Source: an uncultured Bradyrhizobium sp. (lineage in GTDB: Bacteria; Pseudomonadota; Alphaproteobacteria; Rhizobiales; Xanthobacteraceae). Taken from it: 64,000 bases of DNA. The position numbers and the translations under genes were made by a program. Where the stretch lies: contig NZ_CANSMR010000001.1 in the NCBI RefSeq assembly GCF_947648125.1, positions 1-64,000 on the forward strand, written 5' to 3'. This document shows positions 16,277-25,619 of the stretch, piece after piece (position 1 is the stretch's first letter; each line of letters opens with the position of its first letter). The notes below the pieces were generated by a model. It was not told the origin of the DNA. It saw only the letters and a list, made by a program, of their open reading frames with translations, and ran no database searches.

Positions 16277-16759
16277 ATGAAGCGAATACTGATCGCGGCG
16301 CTTCTGGTTTTGCAGCCGGTTGGCGCACGTGCTGAAACCCCCGAAGAGTGGGTTGCTCTTGGAGCGCGTGTGCATGGCGCGTTTGGTGCGTTCATTCCGC
16401 TTGGCATCAGGATCGGCCTTGATGCGGTCGCGCATCTTGACGCGAAACCGCGTGAATTAACCGTTACCTACTACGACAGCGATAAATCGCCGTGTGCGTG
16501 CTTCGCTGATGGCGTCGCAATCGCGACCTTTGCGTCCGTTGGCCAACGCACTTTGATGATCGCGCCGGAAAGAGCGCCAGAGGGCGCGGCGGCTGTCATC
16601 GTCATTCGCCCACGTCAAGGTGGCGCAGGTTTGAAATACACGATCCCGCTGTCGGCGCTCGCAAAGTTAGGCCCGATGAACAAGGACCTCGATCCGCGCG
16701 GGCGTTACGACGCCGTGATGGCAGCCGATGGACTGTATCAGGTAGAACCTACACCCTAG
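16277..16759 (+). CDS. FmdE-like secreted protein (formylmethanofuran dehydrogenase subunit E family)
   Basis: The 160-residue protein has a signal peptide (residues 1-18; MKRILIAALLVLQPVGARA). The mature part resembles the FmdE family: VHGAFGAFIPLGIRIGLDA (a variant of the HGH-PF motif, with His retained but the second His replaced by Ala), then SPCACFADGV with two cysteines in a CxC arrangement. FmdE-like domains bind metal in several unrelated contexts. No methanofuran pathway is present, so the name is only a family label. ATG 16277 gives a clean signal peptide. Confidence 0.6.
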   Translation: MKRILIAALLVLQPVGARAETPEEWVALGARVHGAFGAFIPLGIRIGLDAVAHLDAKPRELTVTYYDSDKSPCACFADGVAIATFASVGQRTLMIAPERAPEGAAAVIVIRPRQGGAGLKYTIPLSALAKLGPMNKDLDPRGRYDAVMAADGLYQVEPTP

Positions 16760-16792
16760 AGCAATGCGACCACCCGCCCTACGTCGCCTTAT

Positions 16793-17019
16793 GGCCGATA
16801 TTGTTGCAAAAGTCTTTTTGCGAGGTGGGACTCAAATTCTCCGGCCCGTGAGTGCAGCGATTGAATAATGATGTGGGGGACCACGTCGCCGAGCGCCAAA
16901 CCAACGGACGATTCTGGTAGCGCGCCTGAAGCTCTATTGATCGGCGATTGTTGCTTGTTTCGTTCTTTGGCGGAAAATTAGGCGCTGTGCGTTTTGGGAC
17001 TTTTGCAACAATATCGGCC
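16793..17019. mobile_element. 227-bp MITE with perfect 22-bp terminal inverted repeats
   Basis: Bases 16793-16814 and 16998-17019 are exact reverse complements (starting GGCCGATATTGTTGC). The interior has no intact transposase. The tips resemble the GTTGCAAA-type ends of several IS families. No clear target duplication is visible at the flanks. It is probably a non-autonomous element moved by a related IS elsewhere in the genome. Confidence 0.7.
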
Positions 17020-17142
17020 CAGACCCGACATGCCGGGCATCGCCAAAAATGCCGCTTACGGTTGATCTCCGTCAAAGCCGAATAGCGACATCCAAAATAG
17101 ACCTCTGTGGTTCCTCAGCCCTCGAGATGATGGAGCCGCATC

Positions 17143-18645
17143 GTGAGAGTACTGCTGTCGGTTTTTTCAACGCTGTCCATGTTGGCGCTTTGCACCCTTG
17201 CGGCAAATGCCCAGCAATACAAATACCAAACACCAATGCCGCCGGGCGTCGCTACGCCAGACAAAGTCGAAACACCAATCGGCACCTTAAACCTATCCAA
17301 TGGCTACCCTGATAAGGGGACTATCCAGAAAATCTATGACAACCTCGATGCATCCCGCGCACTTCAAGCCTATCTTTTGGCTCTTCCCATTGTGAACCAA
17401 GCGGGCATGCGGGATACGCTGCGCAAATACGGCCCGGATAACCAGACGGACGTCATTTGGGAAAACCTTGTCGACGCGCGGACCGTGGAGCTGACGGCGA
17501 ACGATAACACTGTTTACAGCTTCATTTGGCTTGATACGCACAAGGGACCACTGGTCGTAGAAATTCCGCCCAAGGTCCTAGGGGGCATCGATGACTTTTG
17601 GTATCGCTGGGTGGCTGATGTCGGCATCACAGGCGCAGATCGCGGAAGGGGCGGAAAATATCTAATACTGCCGCCGGGGTATAAGGACGCGATCCCGGAG
17701 GGCTATTTCGTCGTGCGGCCGAGCACCTACGGAAACTGGATGCCGTTCCGATCTTTTCTTGTCGACGGGTCGCCCGCGCCGGGGGTCGAGTCAGTCAAAA
17801 AGAACCTGAAAATTTATCAGCTTGCGGACGCGGCCAATCCACCACCCGTAAAATTCGTCAATGCATCCGGTATCCCGTCGAACTTCGTCTTCCCAAGCGA
17901 TTACTCGTTTTGGAGTCTACTCAATGAGGTAATTCAAGAAGAGCCGAGCGAGGGAAGCGACCCGACAACGCTGGGGCTGTTTGCATCGATAGGCATTGCC
18001 AAGGGCAAGCCGTTTAATCCCGATGCCCGGATGAAGAAGATTTTGGAGGACGCGGCGAATATCGGTGCTGTAACAGCACGCACGATCGCGTTCGAGATTC
18101 GTGGTGAAGACGCCTACTTCTATCCAAACAGTTCGTGGCGACTACCGTTCTTCGGAGGATACAAATTTGAAACTGCGCCGGGGGTCAGCAACTTAGATGG
18201 AGCAGCCTTCTTCTATTTCTTCGCCACGGGCGTGACGCCTGCGATGGAAGCGAAAATGGTGGGTGAAGGCTCTCAATACCCATGGGCTTCCCATGACTCC
18301 AAGGGTAACCCGTTCGATGGTGGCAAGACCTATAAACTGCACCTGCCTCCGAACATTCCAGTCAAGGATTTCTGGTCGGTCATCGTCTACGACCTCCAGA
18401 CGCGCTCGATGGTGCAAACTGATCAACAGTCCCCAAGTGTGAGCAGTCAGAACAAAGCGCTCAAGGTCAATGCAGACGGCTCCGTCGATGTCTATTTTGG
18501 ACCAAAAGCTCCGGCCGGCTTTGAAAACAATTGGGTGCAAACAATTCCCGGCAAGGGCTGGTTTATGATTCTTCGCCTCTATGGCCCGCTGGAGCCCTGG
18601 TTCGATAAAACATGGCGCCCCGGAGAAATCGAGCAACAAGGCTAA
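17143..18645 (+). CDS. DUF1254/DUF1214 domain-containing secreted protein
   Basis: The 500-residue protein has a signal peptide (about residues 1-23, ending ANA). The N-terminal domain matches DUF1254 (NLDASRALQAYLLALPIVN, with PLVVEIPP further on). The C-terminal domain matches DUF1214 (PWASHDSKGNPFDGGKTY, then FWSVIVYD and the ending GPLEPWFDKTWRPGEIE). These proteins are widespread, periplasmic and of unknown biochemical role. GTG 17143 follows GGAG (17132-17135). A strong terminator follows. It is the last gene before the IS91 element and lacks any conjugation role that I know of. Confidence 0.85.
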   Translation: MRVLLSVFSTLSMLALCTLAANAQQYKYQTPMPPGVATPDKVETPIGTLNLSNGYPDKGTIQKIYDNLDASRALQAYLLALPIVNQAGMRDTLRKYGPDNQTDVIWENLVDARTVELTANDNTVYSFIWLDTHKGPLVVEIPPKVLGGIDDFWYRWVADVGITGADRGRGGKYLILPPGYKDAIPEGYFVVRPSTYGNWMPFRSFLVDGSPAPGVESVKKNLKIYQLADAANPPPVKFVNASGIPSNFVFPSDYSFWSLLNEVIQEEPSEGSDPTTLGLFASIGIAKGKPFNPDARMKKILEDAANIGAVTARTIAFEIRGEDAYFYPNSSWRLPFFGGYKFETAPGVSNLDGAAFFYFFATGVTPAMEAKMVGEGSQYPWASHDSKGNPFDGGKTYKLHLPPNIPVKDFWSVIVYDLQTRSMVQTDQQSPSVSSQNKALKVNADGSVDVYFGPKAPAGFENNWVQTIPGKGWFMILRLYGPLEPWFDKTWRPGEIEQQG

Positions 18646-18663
18646 TCTGTGCTGGCAAATTGG

Positions 18664-18693
18664 AAAACCCCGGCTTAGGCCGGGGCTTTTGTT
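18664..18693 (+). terminator. Intrinsic terminator after the DUF1254 gene
   Basis: A 7-bp GC stem (18668-18674 with 18679-18685) with a TTAG loop is preceded by AAAA and followed by CTTTTGTT. It lies about 20 bases after the stop and could also work from the other strand. Confidence 0.8.
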
Positions 18694-19056
18694 GTGCGTG
18701 CAGGATGTCCGCTGGTGTGAAGGGTTTCGGATGCCGGCCGCTTGAGGGACGGCGCCGCGAGTTCGGCGGCCGGCGTCCGAAAGCCTCCAAGGGAGGAAAC
18801 CGCGCTTGAGGGAACGTACGGCGGTGCCGCAGGCGCTATGGGGATTTGAGCGCCGCGGGCGAACTGGCTGATTTGGATCGAGCCGATGCGACGAGTTGGT
18901 CGACGGTGAAGCGGCTGACGCATGAGCAGCGGGTGGCATCGAACTCCATAACTTGCCCGACGATTTGCGACGGCTGGCGGATAGCTGGGCGCGCTCTGCC
19001 GTGGCCGGTCGAGATCCAGCGAGCGTAACGACCAGATTTGCAGGACGGTGACGCGG

Positions 19057-20256
19057 TCATGAGGTGTCGATCCTGATGCGGTTCGTTGGAGCTGTCGGGC
19101 GGTGGCGTGGTGTTGCACCGCGCGCGAACACCTCGATGACGATCATGCGGCCGCCGCAGCATGGACAACTCGACTTGTTGGGTTCGACGGCAGCACTGGT
19201 GGGCTGACCTTCAGGCTTTGCAGCGGCGAGCAGCTCGCGGGCGCGGGCGATGTTGCCGGCGCAAGCGCCTTTGGCGAACAGGCCGTAGTGGCGGATGCGG
19301 TGCAGGCCGCGTGGCAGCACGTGGATGAGGAAGCGGCGGATGAACTCGAAGGTCTCGAGCCTCATCTGCTTGTAGCGATCGCGGCCTTCGATGCGATAGT
19401 CCTTCCACTTGAAGGTAACGCCCCGCTCGTCGCAGGCGATCAGGCGACTGTTGGCGATGGCGACGCGGTGGGTGTAACGCGACAGATAGGCCAGCACCGC
19501 CTCAGGTCCGCCGAACGGCCGCTTGGCGTAGACGACCCATTCGGCGTTGCGCAGCGGTGCGAGATAAGCCGCGAAGGATTGCGCATCGGCGAGATGAGCG
19601 TGATCACTGAAGAAGCTCAGGCGACCGGCCTGGTAGGCGGCGACGAGCCTCTCCAGGAACAGTCGCCGGAACAGGCGGGAGAGCACGCGCACCGGGAGAA
19701 AGAAGCCCGGCCGGCAAGACACCCAGCGCTGGCCGTCGGGCGAGATGCCGCCGCCCGGCACGATCATGTGCACATGCGGGTGGTGGGTCATGGCCGAGCC
19801 CCAGGTGTGCAGCACGGAGGTGATGCCGATCCTGGCCCCCAGATGCTTGGGATCGGCGGCGATCGTCAGCATGGTCTCGGCCGAGACCTTGAACAAAAGA
19901 TCATAGACGACGGCCTTGTTCTGGTAGGCGATGTCGGCGATGGCCGCCGGCAGCGTGAACACGACGTGATAGTACGGCACCGGCAGCAACTCGGCCTCGC
20001 GATCGGCAAGCCAGTCCTTCGCGGCGGCGCTTTGGCACTTCGGACAGTGCCGGTTGCGGCAGGAGTTGTAGGCGATCGTGGTATAGGCGCAGTCCGCGCA
20101 GCGCGCGACATGGCCGCCAAGCGCCGCCGTGCGGCAACGCTCGATCGCCGACATCACCTTGAGCTGGTCGAGGCTGACATGGCCGGCATGGGCTTTGCGC
20201 CATGCCGGGCCATGGTCGCGGAAGATATCCGCAACCTCCAGAGCCGGGCGCGACAC
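19057..20256 (-). CDS. IS91-family transposase
   Basis: This 399-residue protein appears full length. The N-terminus holds a zinc-binding cysteine cluster (CADCAYTTIAYNSCRNRHC, then PKCQ). The HUH motif HPHVHM lies near residue 158, and the downstream YLSRYTHRVAI supplies candidate catalytic tyrosines. A second Cys pair (SCPCCGG) lies near the C-terminus. It nicks and transfers the element by rolling-circle transposition. It is preceded by the broken recombinase gene, with ten bases between them. Confidence 0.9.
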   Translation of the reverse strand: MSRPALEVADIFRDHGPAWRKAHAGHVSLDQLKVMSAIERCRTAALGGHVARCADCAYTTIAYNSCRNRHCPKCQSAAAKDWLADREAELLPVPYYHVVFTLPAAIADIAYQNKAVVYDLLFKVSAETMLTIAADPKHLGARIGITSVLHTWGSAMTHHPHVHMIVPGGGISPDGQRWVSCRPGFFLPVRVLSRLFRRLFLERLVAAYQAGRLSFFSDHAHLADAQSFAAYLAPLRNAEWVVYAKRPFGGPEAVLAYLSRYTHRVAIANSRLIACDERGVTFKWKDYRIEGRDRYKQMRLETFEFIRRFLIHVLPRGLHRIRHYGLFAKGACAGNIARARELLAAAKPEGQPTSAAVEPNKSSCPCCGGRMIVIEVFARGATPRHRPTAPTNRIRIDTS

Positions 20257-20266
20257 CGTCCTGGCG

Positions 20267-21140
20267 TCAGCCGGGTGGCCGGACCTCCTTGAGCTTGAGT
20301 GCGATGTGCTCCAGCGGGCTCATGACCTCGCTGATCGTCTTGGTGGCGACGCGGGTATAGAGCGCGGTGGTGTCGAGCTTGGCGTGACCGAGCAGCACCT
20401 GGATGACGCGGACGTCGATGTTCTGCTCCAAGAGGTGGGTGGCGAAGCTGTGCCGCAAGGTGTGCAGCGAGACACGCTTGTTGATCTCCGCCATCTGGGC
20501 CGCGGCATGGCAGGCGCGATTGAGCTGGCGCGTGGTCATCGGTTGGGCCGGATCGCGGCCGGGAAAGAGCCAGCCCTGCGGCCGCGCCGCCCGCCACCAG
20601 GTCCGCAGCAGGTCGAGCAGGTGCGGCGACAGCATCACGTTGCGGTCCTTGCCGCCCTTGCCCGCTCGACGCGGATGATCATGCGCGTGCTGTCGATGTC
20701 GGCGATCTTGAGCGAGACGACCTCTGTGGCGCGCAGGCCGGCGCCAAGGCCACGCTCAGCGCGGCCTTGTACTTGAGCCCCGGCGCGGCATCGAGCAGCC
20801 GCGCCACTTCCTCAACGCTGAGGACCACCGGCAGCTTGCGGGGCTCGTGGATGACATGGGTGTGCTCGACGATCTCGTGGCGCCGCAGCGTGACGCGGAA
20901 AAAGAACCGCAACGTCGAGACGGTCTGGTTGATGGTCGGCACGCCGACCCCGCTTGCCGCCAGATGTAGCTGGTAGCGGCGCACGTCCTCGAAGCTCGCC
21001 GTGTCGGGCGATCGCCCGAGAAACGCCGCGAAGTTCTTGACCCTTTGCACGTAGTCATGTTGGGTCTTCGGGGCCAACTTGCGGATCGTCATGTCTTCGA
21101 TCATGCGCCGGCGCAACGGGCTCATTGCCTCGTCGGTCAT
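20267..21140 (-). pseudogene. Tyrosine recombinase of the IS91 element, broken by two frameshifts
   Basis: The first 135 or so residues (from 21140) are a normal SAM-like and core-binding domain. Homology then shifts frame twice: a base is missing near 20746, where a TAT-GGC pair is expected and TTGGC is found, and another near 20665, where GAG-CGG-GGC is expected. The last frame (20638 down to 20267) carries the catalytic HTLRHSFATHL motif and the tyrosine region TTALYTRV. The intact gene would encode about 290 residues. The two single-base losses separate the core-binding and catalytic halves, so it is probably inactive. Confidence 0.75.
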
Positions 21141-21180
21141 GGGGATGCTCCTGTCTTGGGTGGAGGTTGTTGCAACCCCT

Positions 21181-21614
21181 CATCTCAAGACAGGACGCCC
21201 CTTGGCGCTATCGGATTGGCCGCGCTGCTTGCCGCAGCGGCCTACCGCGCGAGCGGTTTAGTCCTCTGGCCCTTCTGCGAAGTTCGGCGACGTCTGCAAT
21301 TGCGCCGCTATGAGGTGAACAGCCGACATCACACGTGGCTGTTCCCAAAGCCCATTCTGGTTACGTAGCTCATTAGCGAAGCTGCTTCTCCGAAGAGGTT
21401 CTAACGAGAGCCTCGGAAGGCTTGTGGTCATCGCGAATCTCCTGTTGAAGATCACAATTCGGAATGCGCTTGGAACAACTATTTTCATGACCTTTCTTTT
21501 TATACGCCAAGCCACTAACCCGACAATTGCCTTGTTGCGCTAACTCACTTCCTGCCTTTTCTAATCATCCCCATCTGAGGCCGCTCGGGACAGCCTCATT
21601 CGTTGGGGACGACG
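21181..21614. other. Intergenic stretch before trbB
   Basis: There are about 430 bases between the IS91 element and trbB. I see no gene. The segment 21470-21510 is AT-rich (TTGGAA, later TATACG, but spaced too widely for a standard promoter). GGGG at 21605-21608 is the likely ribosome-binding site of trbB. Confidence 0.45.
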
Positions 21615-22583
21615 GTGGTACACTATTCCATTCAATCGGAAGCGATTTCGCGTGGTGCGCGCATGCTGCGCACAGCGTTTGGTGCTGCTATCGCACGCTT
21701 TCTCGAAGATCCGACCGTCGTCGAGGTCATGCTCAACCCTGACGGTCGATTGTGGATCGACCGGCTGTCGAGCGGTTTGGCAGATAGCGGAGAAATGGTG
21801 CCTCCTGCGGATGGCGAGCGCATTGTCCGATTGGTTGCCCACCATGTCGGTGCCGAAGTCCACGCAGCCAGCCCGCGTGTTTCGGCCGAGTTGCCCGAGA
21901 CGGGAGAGCGTTTCGAGGGACTATTGCCGCCGGTAGTCGCAGCTCCCGTGTTCGCGATCCGAAAGCCTGCGGTCGCGGTGTTCACGCTGAATGACTACGT
22001 CGCTGCAGGCGTTATGACCTCGGGGCAAGCCGTTGCTCTGAAATGCGCGGTCGAAGCGCGCAAGAACATTCTTGTTGCTGGCGGCACATCAAGCGGCAAG
22101 ACGACGCTAACCAACGCATTACTCGCCGAAGTCGCCAAGACTTCGGATCGAGTTGTTCTCATCGAAGACACCAGAGAGCTGCAATGCAAGGCACCGAATC
22201 TTGTGGCGCTGCGCACGAAAGACGGCGTGATCTCGTTATCGGACCTCGTCCGTTCATCGCTGCGCCTTCGGCCCGATCGCATTCCGATCGGGGAGGTACG
22301 CGGCCCAGAGGCCCTCGATCTGCTCAAAGCCTGGGGCACGGGTCATCCCGGGGGAATCGGTACCATCCATGCGGGCACCACGCTCGGAGCTTTGCGCCGG
22401 CTTGAGCAGCTCATCCAGGAAGCTGTTGTCACGGTCCCGCGCGCCCTCATCGCCGAAACCATCGACGTCATCGCCGTCCTTTCCGGTCGCGGCGCCGATC
22501 GCCGCCTGGCCGAACTTGCCAGCGTCACTGGGCTCGCTCCCTCCGGCGACTACAGCCTGACAGCAATAGGGGACAATTCATGA
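21615..22583 (+). CDS. trbB: Mating-pore ATPase TrbB (VirB11 family)
   Basis: The 322-residue hexameric secretion ATPase has Walker [10 protein letters not shown] near residue 156, then the Asp-box region LIEDTRELQ. The later [15 protein letters not shown] and [11 protein letters not shown] are motifs of the family. GTG 21615 is chosen because GGGG lies 6 bases before it; a TTG at 21603 is in frame. It powers pilus and channel assembly together with TrbE. It overlaps trbC by four bases. Confidence 0.9.
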   Translation: MVHYSIQSEAISRGARMLRTAFGAAIARFLEDPTVVEVMLNPDGRLWIDRLSSGLADSGEMVPPADGERIVRLVAHHVGAEVHAASPRVSAELPETGERFEGLLPPVVAAPVFAIRKPAVAVFTLNDYVAAGVMTSGQAVALKCAVEARKNILVAGGTSSGKTTLTNALLAEVAKTSDRVVLIEDTRELQCKAPNLVALRTKDGVISLSDLVRSSLRLRPDRIPIGEVRGPEALDLLKAWGTGHPGGIGTIHAGTTLGALRRLEQLIQEAVVTVPRALIAETIDVIAVLSGRGADRRLAELASVTGLAPSGDYSLTAIGDNS

Positions 22584-22906
22584 GCGTTATTTCTTCCTTC
22601 GAGCGTCGGGTGGTTTCGACGAGTCTGTTGGTGACCTCCTGCTTCGACGTCAATCCAGCTTTGGCTGCCGGCTCCAACATGCCCTGGGAGCAACCGCTCA
22701 ATCAGATCCTGCAATCGGTCGAAGGTCCCGTCGCCAAGATCATAGCTGTCATCATCATCATCACCACCGGGCTATCGCTCGCGTTCGGCGATACGTCAGG
22801 CGGATTCCGTAGACTGATCCAGATCGTGTTCGGCCTTTCGATAGCCTTTGCGGCTTCGAGCTTCTTTCTGTCGTTCTTCTCCTTCGGCGGCGGAGTGGTG
22901 ATCTGA
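22580..22906 (+). CDS. trbC: Conjugative pilin TrbC (VirB2 family)
   Basis: The 108-residue propilin has a long leader with a cleavage region around residues 28-31 (ALAAGS). Two hydrophobic segments (about residues 50-70 and 80-103) are separated by the polar turn DTSGGFRR. In RP4 the protein is trimmed and cyclised by TraF, which is encoded in this window. It overlaps trbD by one base. Confidence 0.87.
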   Translation: MSVISSFERRVVSTSLLVTSCFDVNPALAAGSNMPWEQPLNQILQSVEGPVAKIIAVIIIITTGLSLAFGDTSGGFRRLIQIVFGLSIAFAASSFFLSFFSFGGGVVI

Positions 22907-23169
22907 TGGGCAGTGAGATCCCGGGTTTCGAGACCCCCGTCCATCGCGCACTGACCGAGCCGATCCTCATGGGCGGTGCGCCACGCTCCATCGCCATTAT
23001 CAACGGAACGCTCGCAGCTGCGCTGGGCATCGGTCTGCGCCTCTGGGTCGCGGGCCTCCTGCTTTGGTTCATCGGCCACATGGCCGCCGTCTGGGCGGCC
23101 AAGCGCGACCCTGACTTCGTCGAGGTCGTACGTAGACACCTTCGTATCCCCGGTCATCTCAACCCGTGA
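22906..23169 (+). CDS. trbD: Mating-pore protein TrbD (VirB3 family)
   Basis: This small inner-membrane protein of 87 residues begins with the family segment GFETPVHRALTEPILMGGAPR. One hydrophobic hairpin covers about residues 25-62, and the ending DPDFVEVVRRHLRIP is typical. VirB3-type proteins work directly with the TrbE/VirB4 ATPase, whose gene follows at once. Confidence 0.87.
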   Translation: MGSEIPGFETPVHRALTEPILMGGAPRSIAIINGTLAAALGIGLRLWVAGLLLWFIGHMAAVWAAKRDPDFVEVVRRHLRIPGHLNP

Positions 23170-23177
23170 GCTCCCTC

Positions 23178-25619
23178 ATGATGAACCTCGCCGAATACCG
23201 CCGTTCCAATACCCGCCTCGCCGATTTTCTGCCCTGGGCTGCTCTCGTTGACGAAGGCATCGTCCTTAACAAGGATGGGTCGTTCCAGCGAACGGCGAAA
23301 TTTCGGGGACCGGACCTCGATAGCGCCGTTCCGGCAGAGCTGGTTGCTGTTGCTGGTCGGTTAAACAACGCACTGCGCCGGCTTGAATCCGGCTGGGCCA
23401 TTTTTGTCGAGGGGCAACGTCATTCGGCAGGAGCCTATCCGCCCAATACGTTTCCAGATGCCGCGTCCGCGCTGGTCGACGCAGAGCGAAGGGCACAGTT
23501 CGAAGAAGCCGGCGCGCATTACGAATCGAGCTATTTCCTGACATTCCTCTATCTCCCGCCGGCCGAGGGCACCGCGAGAGCGGAACGGTTGCTTTATGAG
23601 GGTAGCAACCGGACTGGGGACGCCGATGCGCGCGAGATTCTCCGCGGCTTCATCGACCGGACCGATCGCGTGCTGCACCTCATTGAAGGCTTCATGCCCG
23701 AGTGCGCCTGGCTCGATGACGAAGCAACGCTGACCTACCTGCACTCTACGGTCTCGACCAAGCGGCATCGCGTCAGGGTGCCCGAGATCCCGATGTACCT
23801 CGACGCGCTGCTCTCCGATCAGCCGCTAACCGGTGGTCTCGAGCCCGCACTCGGCTCAGCGCATCTCCGCGTTTTGACTATTGTGGGTTTCCCGACGGCG
23901 ACGACGCCCGGGATTCTCGACGACCTGAACCGTCTTGCCTTTGCCTACCGCTGGTCGACCCGCGCGATCATGCTGGACAAGCTAGAGGCGACCAAACTTC
24001 TGACCAGGATCAGACGGCAATGGTTCGCCAAGCGCAAATCGGTGGCTGCGATCCTCAAGGAGGTCATGACCAACGAAGCTTCAGCGCTTCTTGATACCGA
24101 TGCCCACAATAAGGCCATCGATGCCGACGCGGCGCTCCAGGAGCTGGGTTCGGATCAAATCGGAGAGACCTTCGTTACCGCCACGGTTGTGGTCTGGGAC
24201 GACGATGCTGCCACCGCCGATGAAAAGCTCCGTCTCGTGGAAAAGGTGATCCAGGGTCGGGATTTCACCTGCATGGTCGAGACGGTCAATGCGGTTGAAG
24301 CCTGGCTCGGCAGCCTGCCGGGGCATGTTTATGCCAACGTTCGGCAGCCCCCGATCTCGACGCTGAATCTTGCGCACATGATTCCGCTGTCGGCGGTATG
24401 GGCTGGCGAGGCGAGGGACCATCATTTCAAGGCGCCGCCATTATTCCTGGCTAAGACGGAGGGATCCACTCCATTCCGCTTCTCCCTTCACGTTGGCGAC
24501 GTCGGACACACACTTATAGTCGGACCGACCGGCGCCGGCAAATCTGTGTTGCTGGCGCTGATGGCGCTGCAGTTTCGCCGCTACGGCGAATCTCAGATTT
24601 TTGCGTTCGATTTTGGTTGTTCGGTACGGGCTGCAACCGTCGCCATGGGTGGCGATTGGCATGACATCGGTGGCGTGCTCTCGGGCGAATCCGCGGAGTT
24701 CGTTGAACTTCAGCCGTTTGCCGCGATCGATGACTTGTCTGAGCGTGCTTGGGCAGCAGAGTGGGTGACCGCGATCCTCGGTCGTGAAAGGGTCGAGGTC
24801 ACGCCGGAAGTCAAGGATCATCTTTGGTCGGCACTGACTTCGCTGGCTTCGGCGCCGATCCAAGAACGGACCTTGACGGGTCTTTGCGCCCTTCTTCAGT
24901 CGAACGTGTTGAAGCGTGCTCTCCAGCCGTATTGTCTTGGGGGCCCGTATGGTCGGCTTCTTGACGCGGAGTTCGAGCGCCTTGGCGAAGCCTCAGTCCA
25001 GGTCTTTGAGACCGACGGGTTGATCGGCACCGCAGTCGCGCCGGCTGTCCTTTCCTATCTGTTCCACCGCATTGAAGGACGGCTCAATGGCCGACCAACT
25101 TTGCTCATCATCGATGAAGGCTGGCTTGCGCTTGATAATCAAGAGTTTGCCGGCCAGCTGCGTGAGTGGCTGAAAACCCTTCGCAAGAAGAATGCCTCAG
25201 TCATCTTCGCTACCCAATCGCTCGCGGATATCGACGGCTCGGCGATCGCGCCGGCAATCATCGAGAGCTGTCCGACTCGAATCTTGCTCCCGAACGACCG
25301 CGCCATCGAACCACAGATCATGGCGATTTACCGGCGCTTTGGTTTGAACGACCGCCAGATCGAGATCCTGGCTCGGGCCACACCGAAGCGCGACTACTAC
25401 TGCCAGTCGCGTCGCGGCAATCGACTGTTCGAGCTCGGCCTTGGCGAGGTCGCGCTCGCCTTCACCGCGACGTCCTCCAAGGCCGACCAACTCCTGATCG
25501 AACAGGTCATTATTGATCATGGCCGCGACGGTTTCGTGTCCGGCTGGCTGAAGGCCCGCGATATCGCTTGGGCGACAGATCTCATCCCGCATCTCTCCGA
25601 ATTGGAGGCATCCAAATGA
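23178..25619 (+). CDS. trbE: Mating-pore ATPase TrbE (VirB4 family)
   Basis: The 813-residue protein has Walker A VGPTGAGKSVL near residue 449 and Walker B LLIIDEGWLAL near residue 642. The later ATQSLADIDGS and the C-terminal RDYYCQS region are typical of VirB4 ATPases. ATG 23178 yields the usual MMNLAEYR opening; a GTG at 23166 is possible but has little support. It energises substrate transfer and pilus biogenesis. Its stop overlaps the trbJ start (ATGA). Confidence 0.92.
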   Translation: MMNLAEYRRSNTRLADFLPWAALVDEGIVLNKDGSFQRTAKFRGPDLDSAVPAELVAVAGRLNNALRRLESGWAIFVEGQRHSAGAYPPNTFPDAASALVDAERRAQFEEAGAHYESSYFLTFLYLPPAEGTARAERLLYEGSNRTGDADAREILRGFIDRTDRVLHLIEGFMPECAWLDDEATLTYLHSTVSTKRHRVRVPEIPMYLDALLSDQPLTGGLEPALGSAHLRVLTIVGFPTATTPGILDDLNRLAFAYRWSTRAIMLDKLEATKLLTRIRRQWFAKRKSVAAILKEVMTNEASALLDTDAHNKAIDADAALQELGSDQIGETFVTATVVVWDDDAATADEKLRLVEKVIQGRDFTCMVETVNAVEAWLGSLPGHVYANVRQPPISTLNLAHMIPLSAVWAGEARDHHFKAPPLFLAKTEGSTPFRFSLHVGDVGHTLIVGPTGAGKSVLLALMALQFRRYGESQIFAFDFGCSVRAATVAMGGDWHDIGGVLSGESAEFVELQPFAAIDDLSERAWAAEWVTAILGRERVEVTPEVKDHLWSALTSLASAPIQERTLTGLCALLQSNVLKRALQPYCLGGPYGRLLDAEFERLGEASVQVFETDGLIGTAVAPAVLSYLFHRIEGRLNGRPTLLIIDEGWLALDNQEFAGQLREWLKTLRKKNASVIFATQSLADIDGSAIAPAIIESCPTRILLPNDRAIEPQIMAIYRRFGLNDRQIEILARATPKRDYYCQSRRGNRLFELGLGEVALAFTATSSKADQLLIEQVIIDHGRDGFVSGWLKARDIAWATDLIPHLSELEASK

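Larger units (their letters stand above)
18720..21180 (-). mobile_element. IS91-family insertion element (approximate ends)
   Basis: A Y1-HUH transposase gene and a tyrosine-recombinase companion gene lie in tandem on the minus strand, the usual content of one IS91 subgroup. Such elements move by rolling circle and make no target duplication, so the exact ends cannot be set from this sequence; the limits given are approximate. It sits between the DUF1254 gene and the trb operon. Confidence 0.65.

Noticed and set aside
19102-20292. Long open frame (396 codons) on the plus strand opposite the IS91 transposase
   Set aside because: The transposase on the minus strand has zinc, HUH and Tyr motifs; the plus-strand reading has none.
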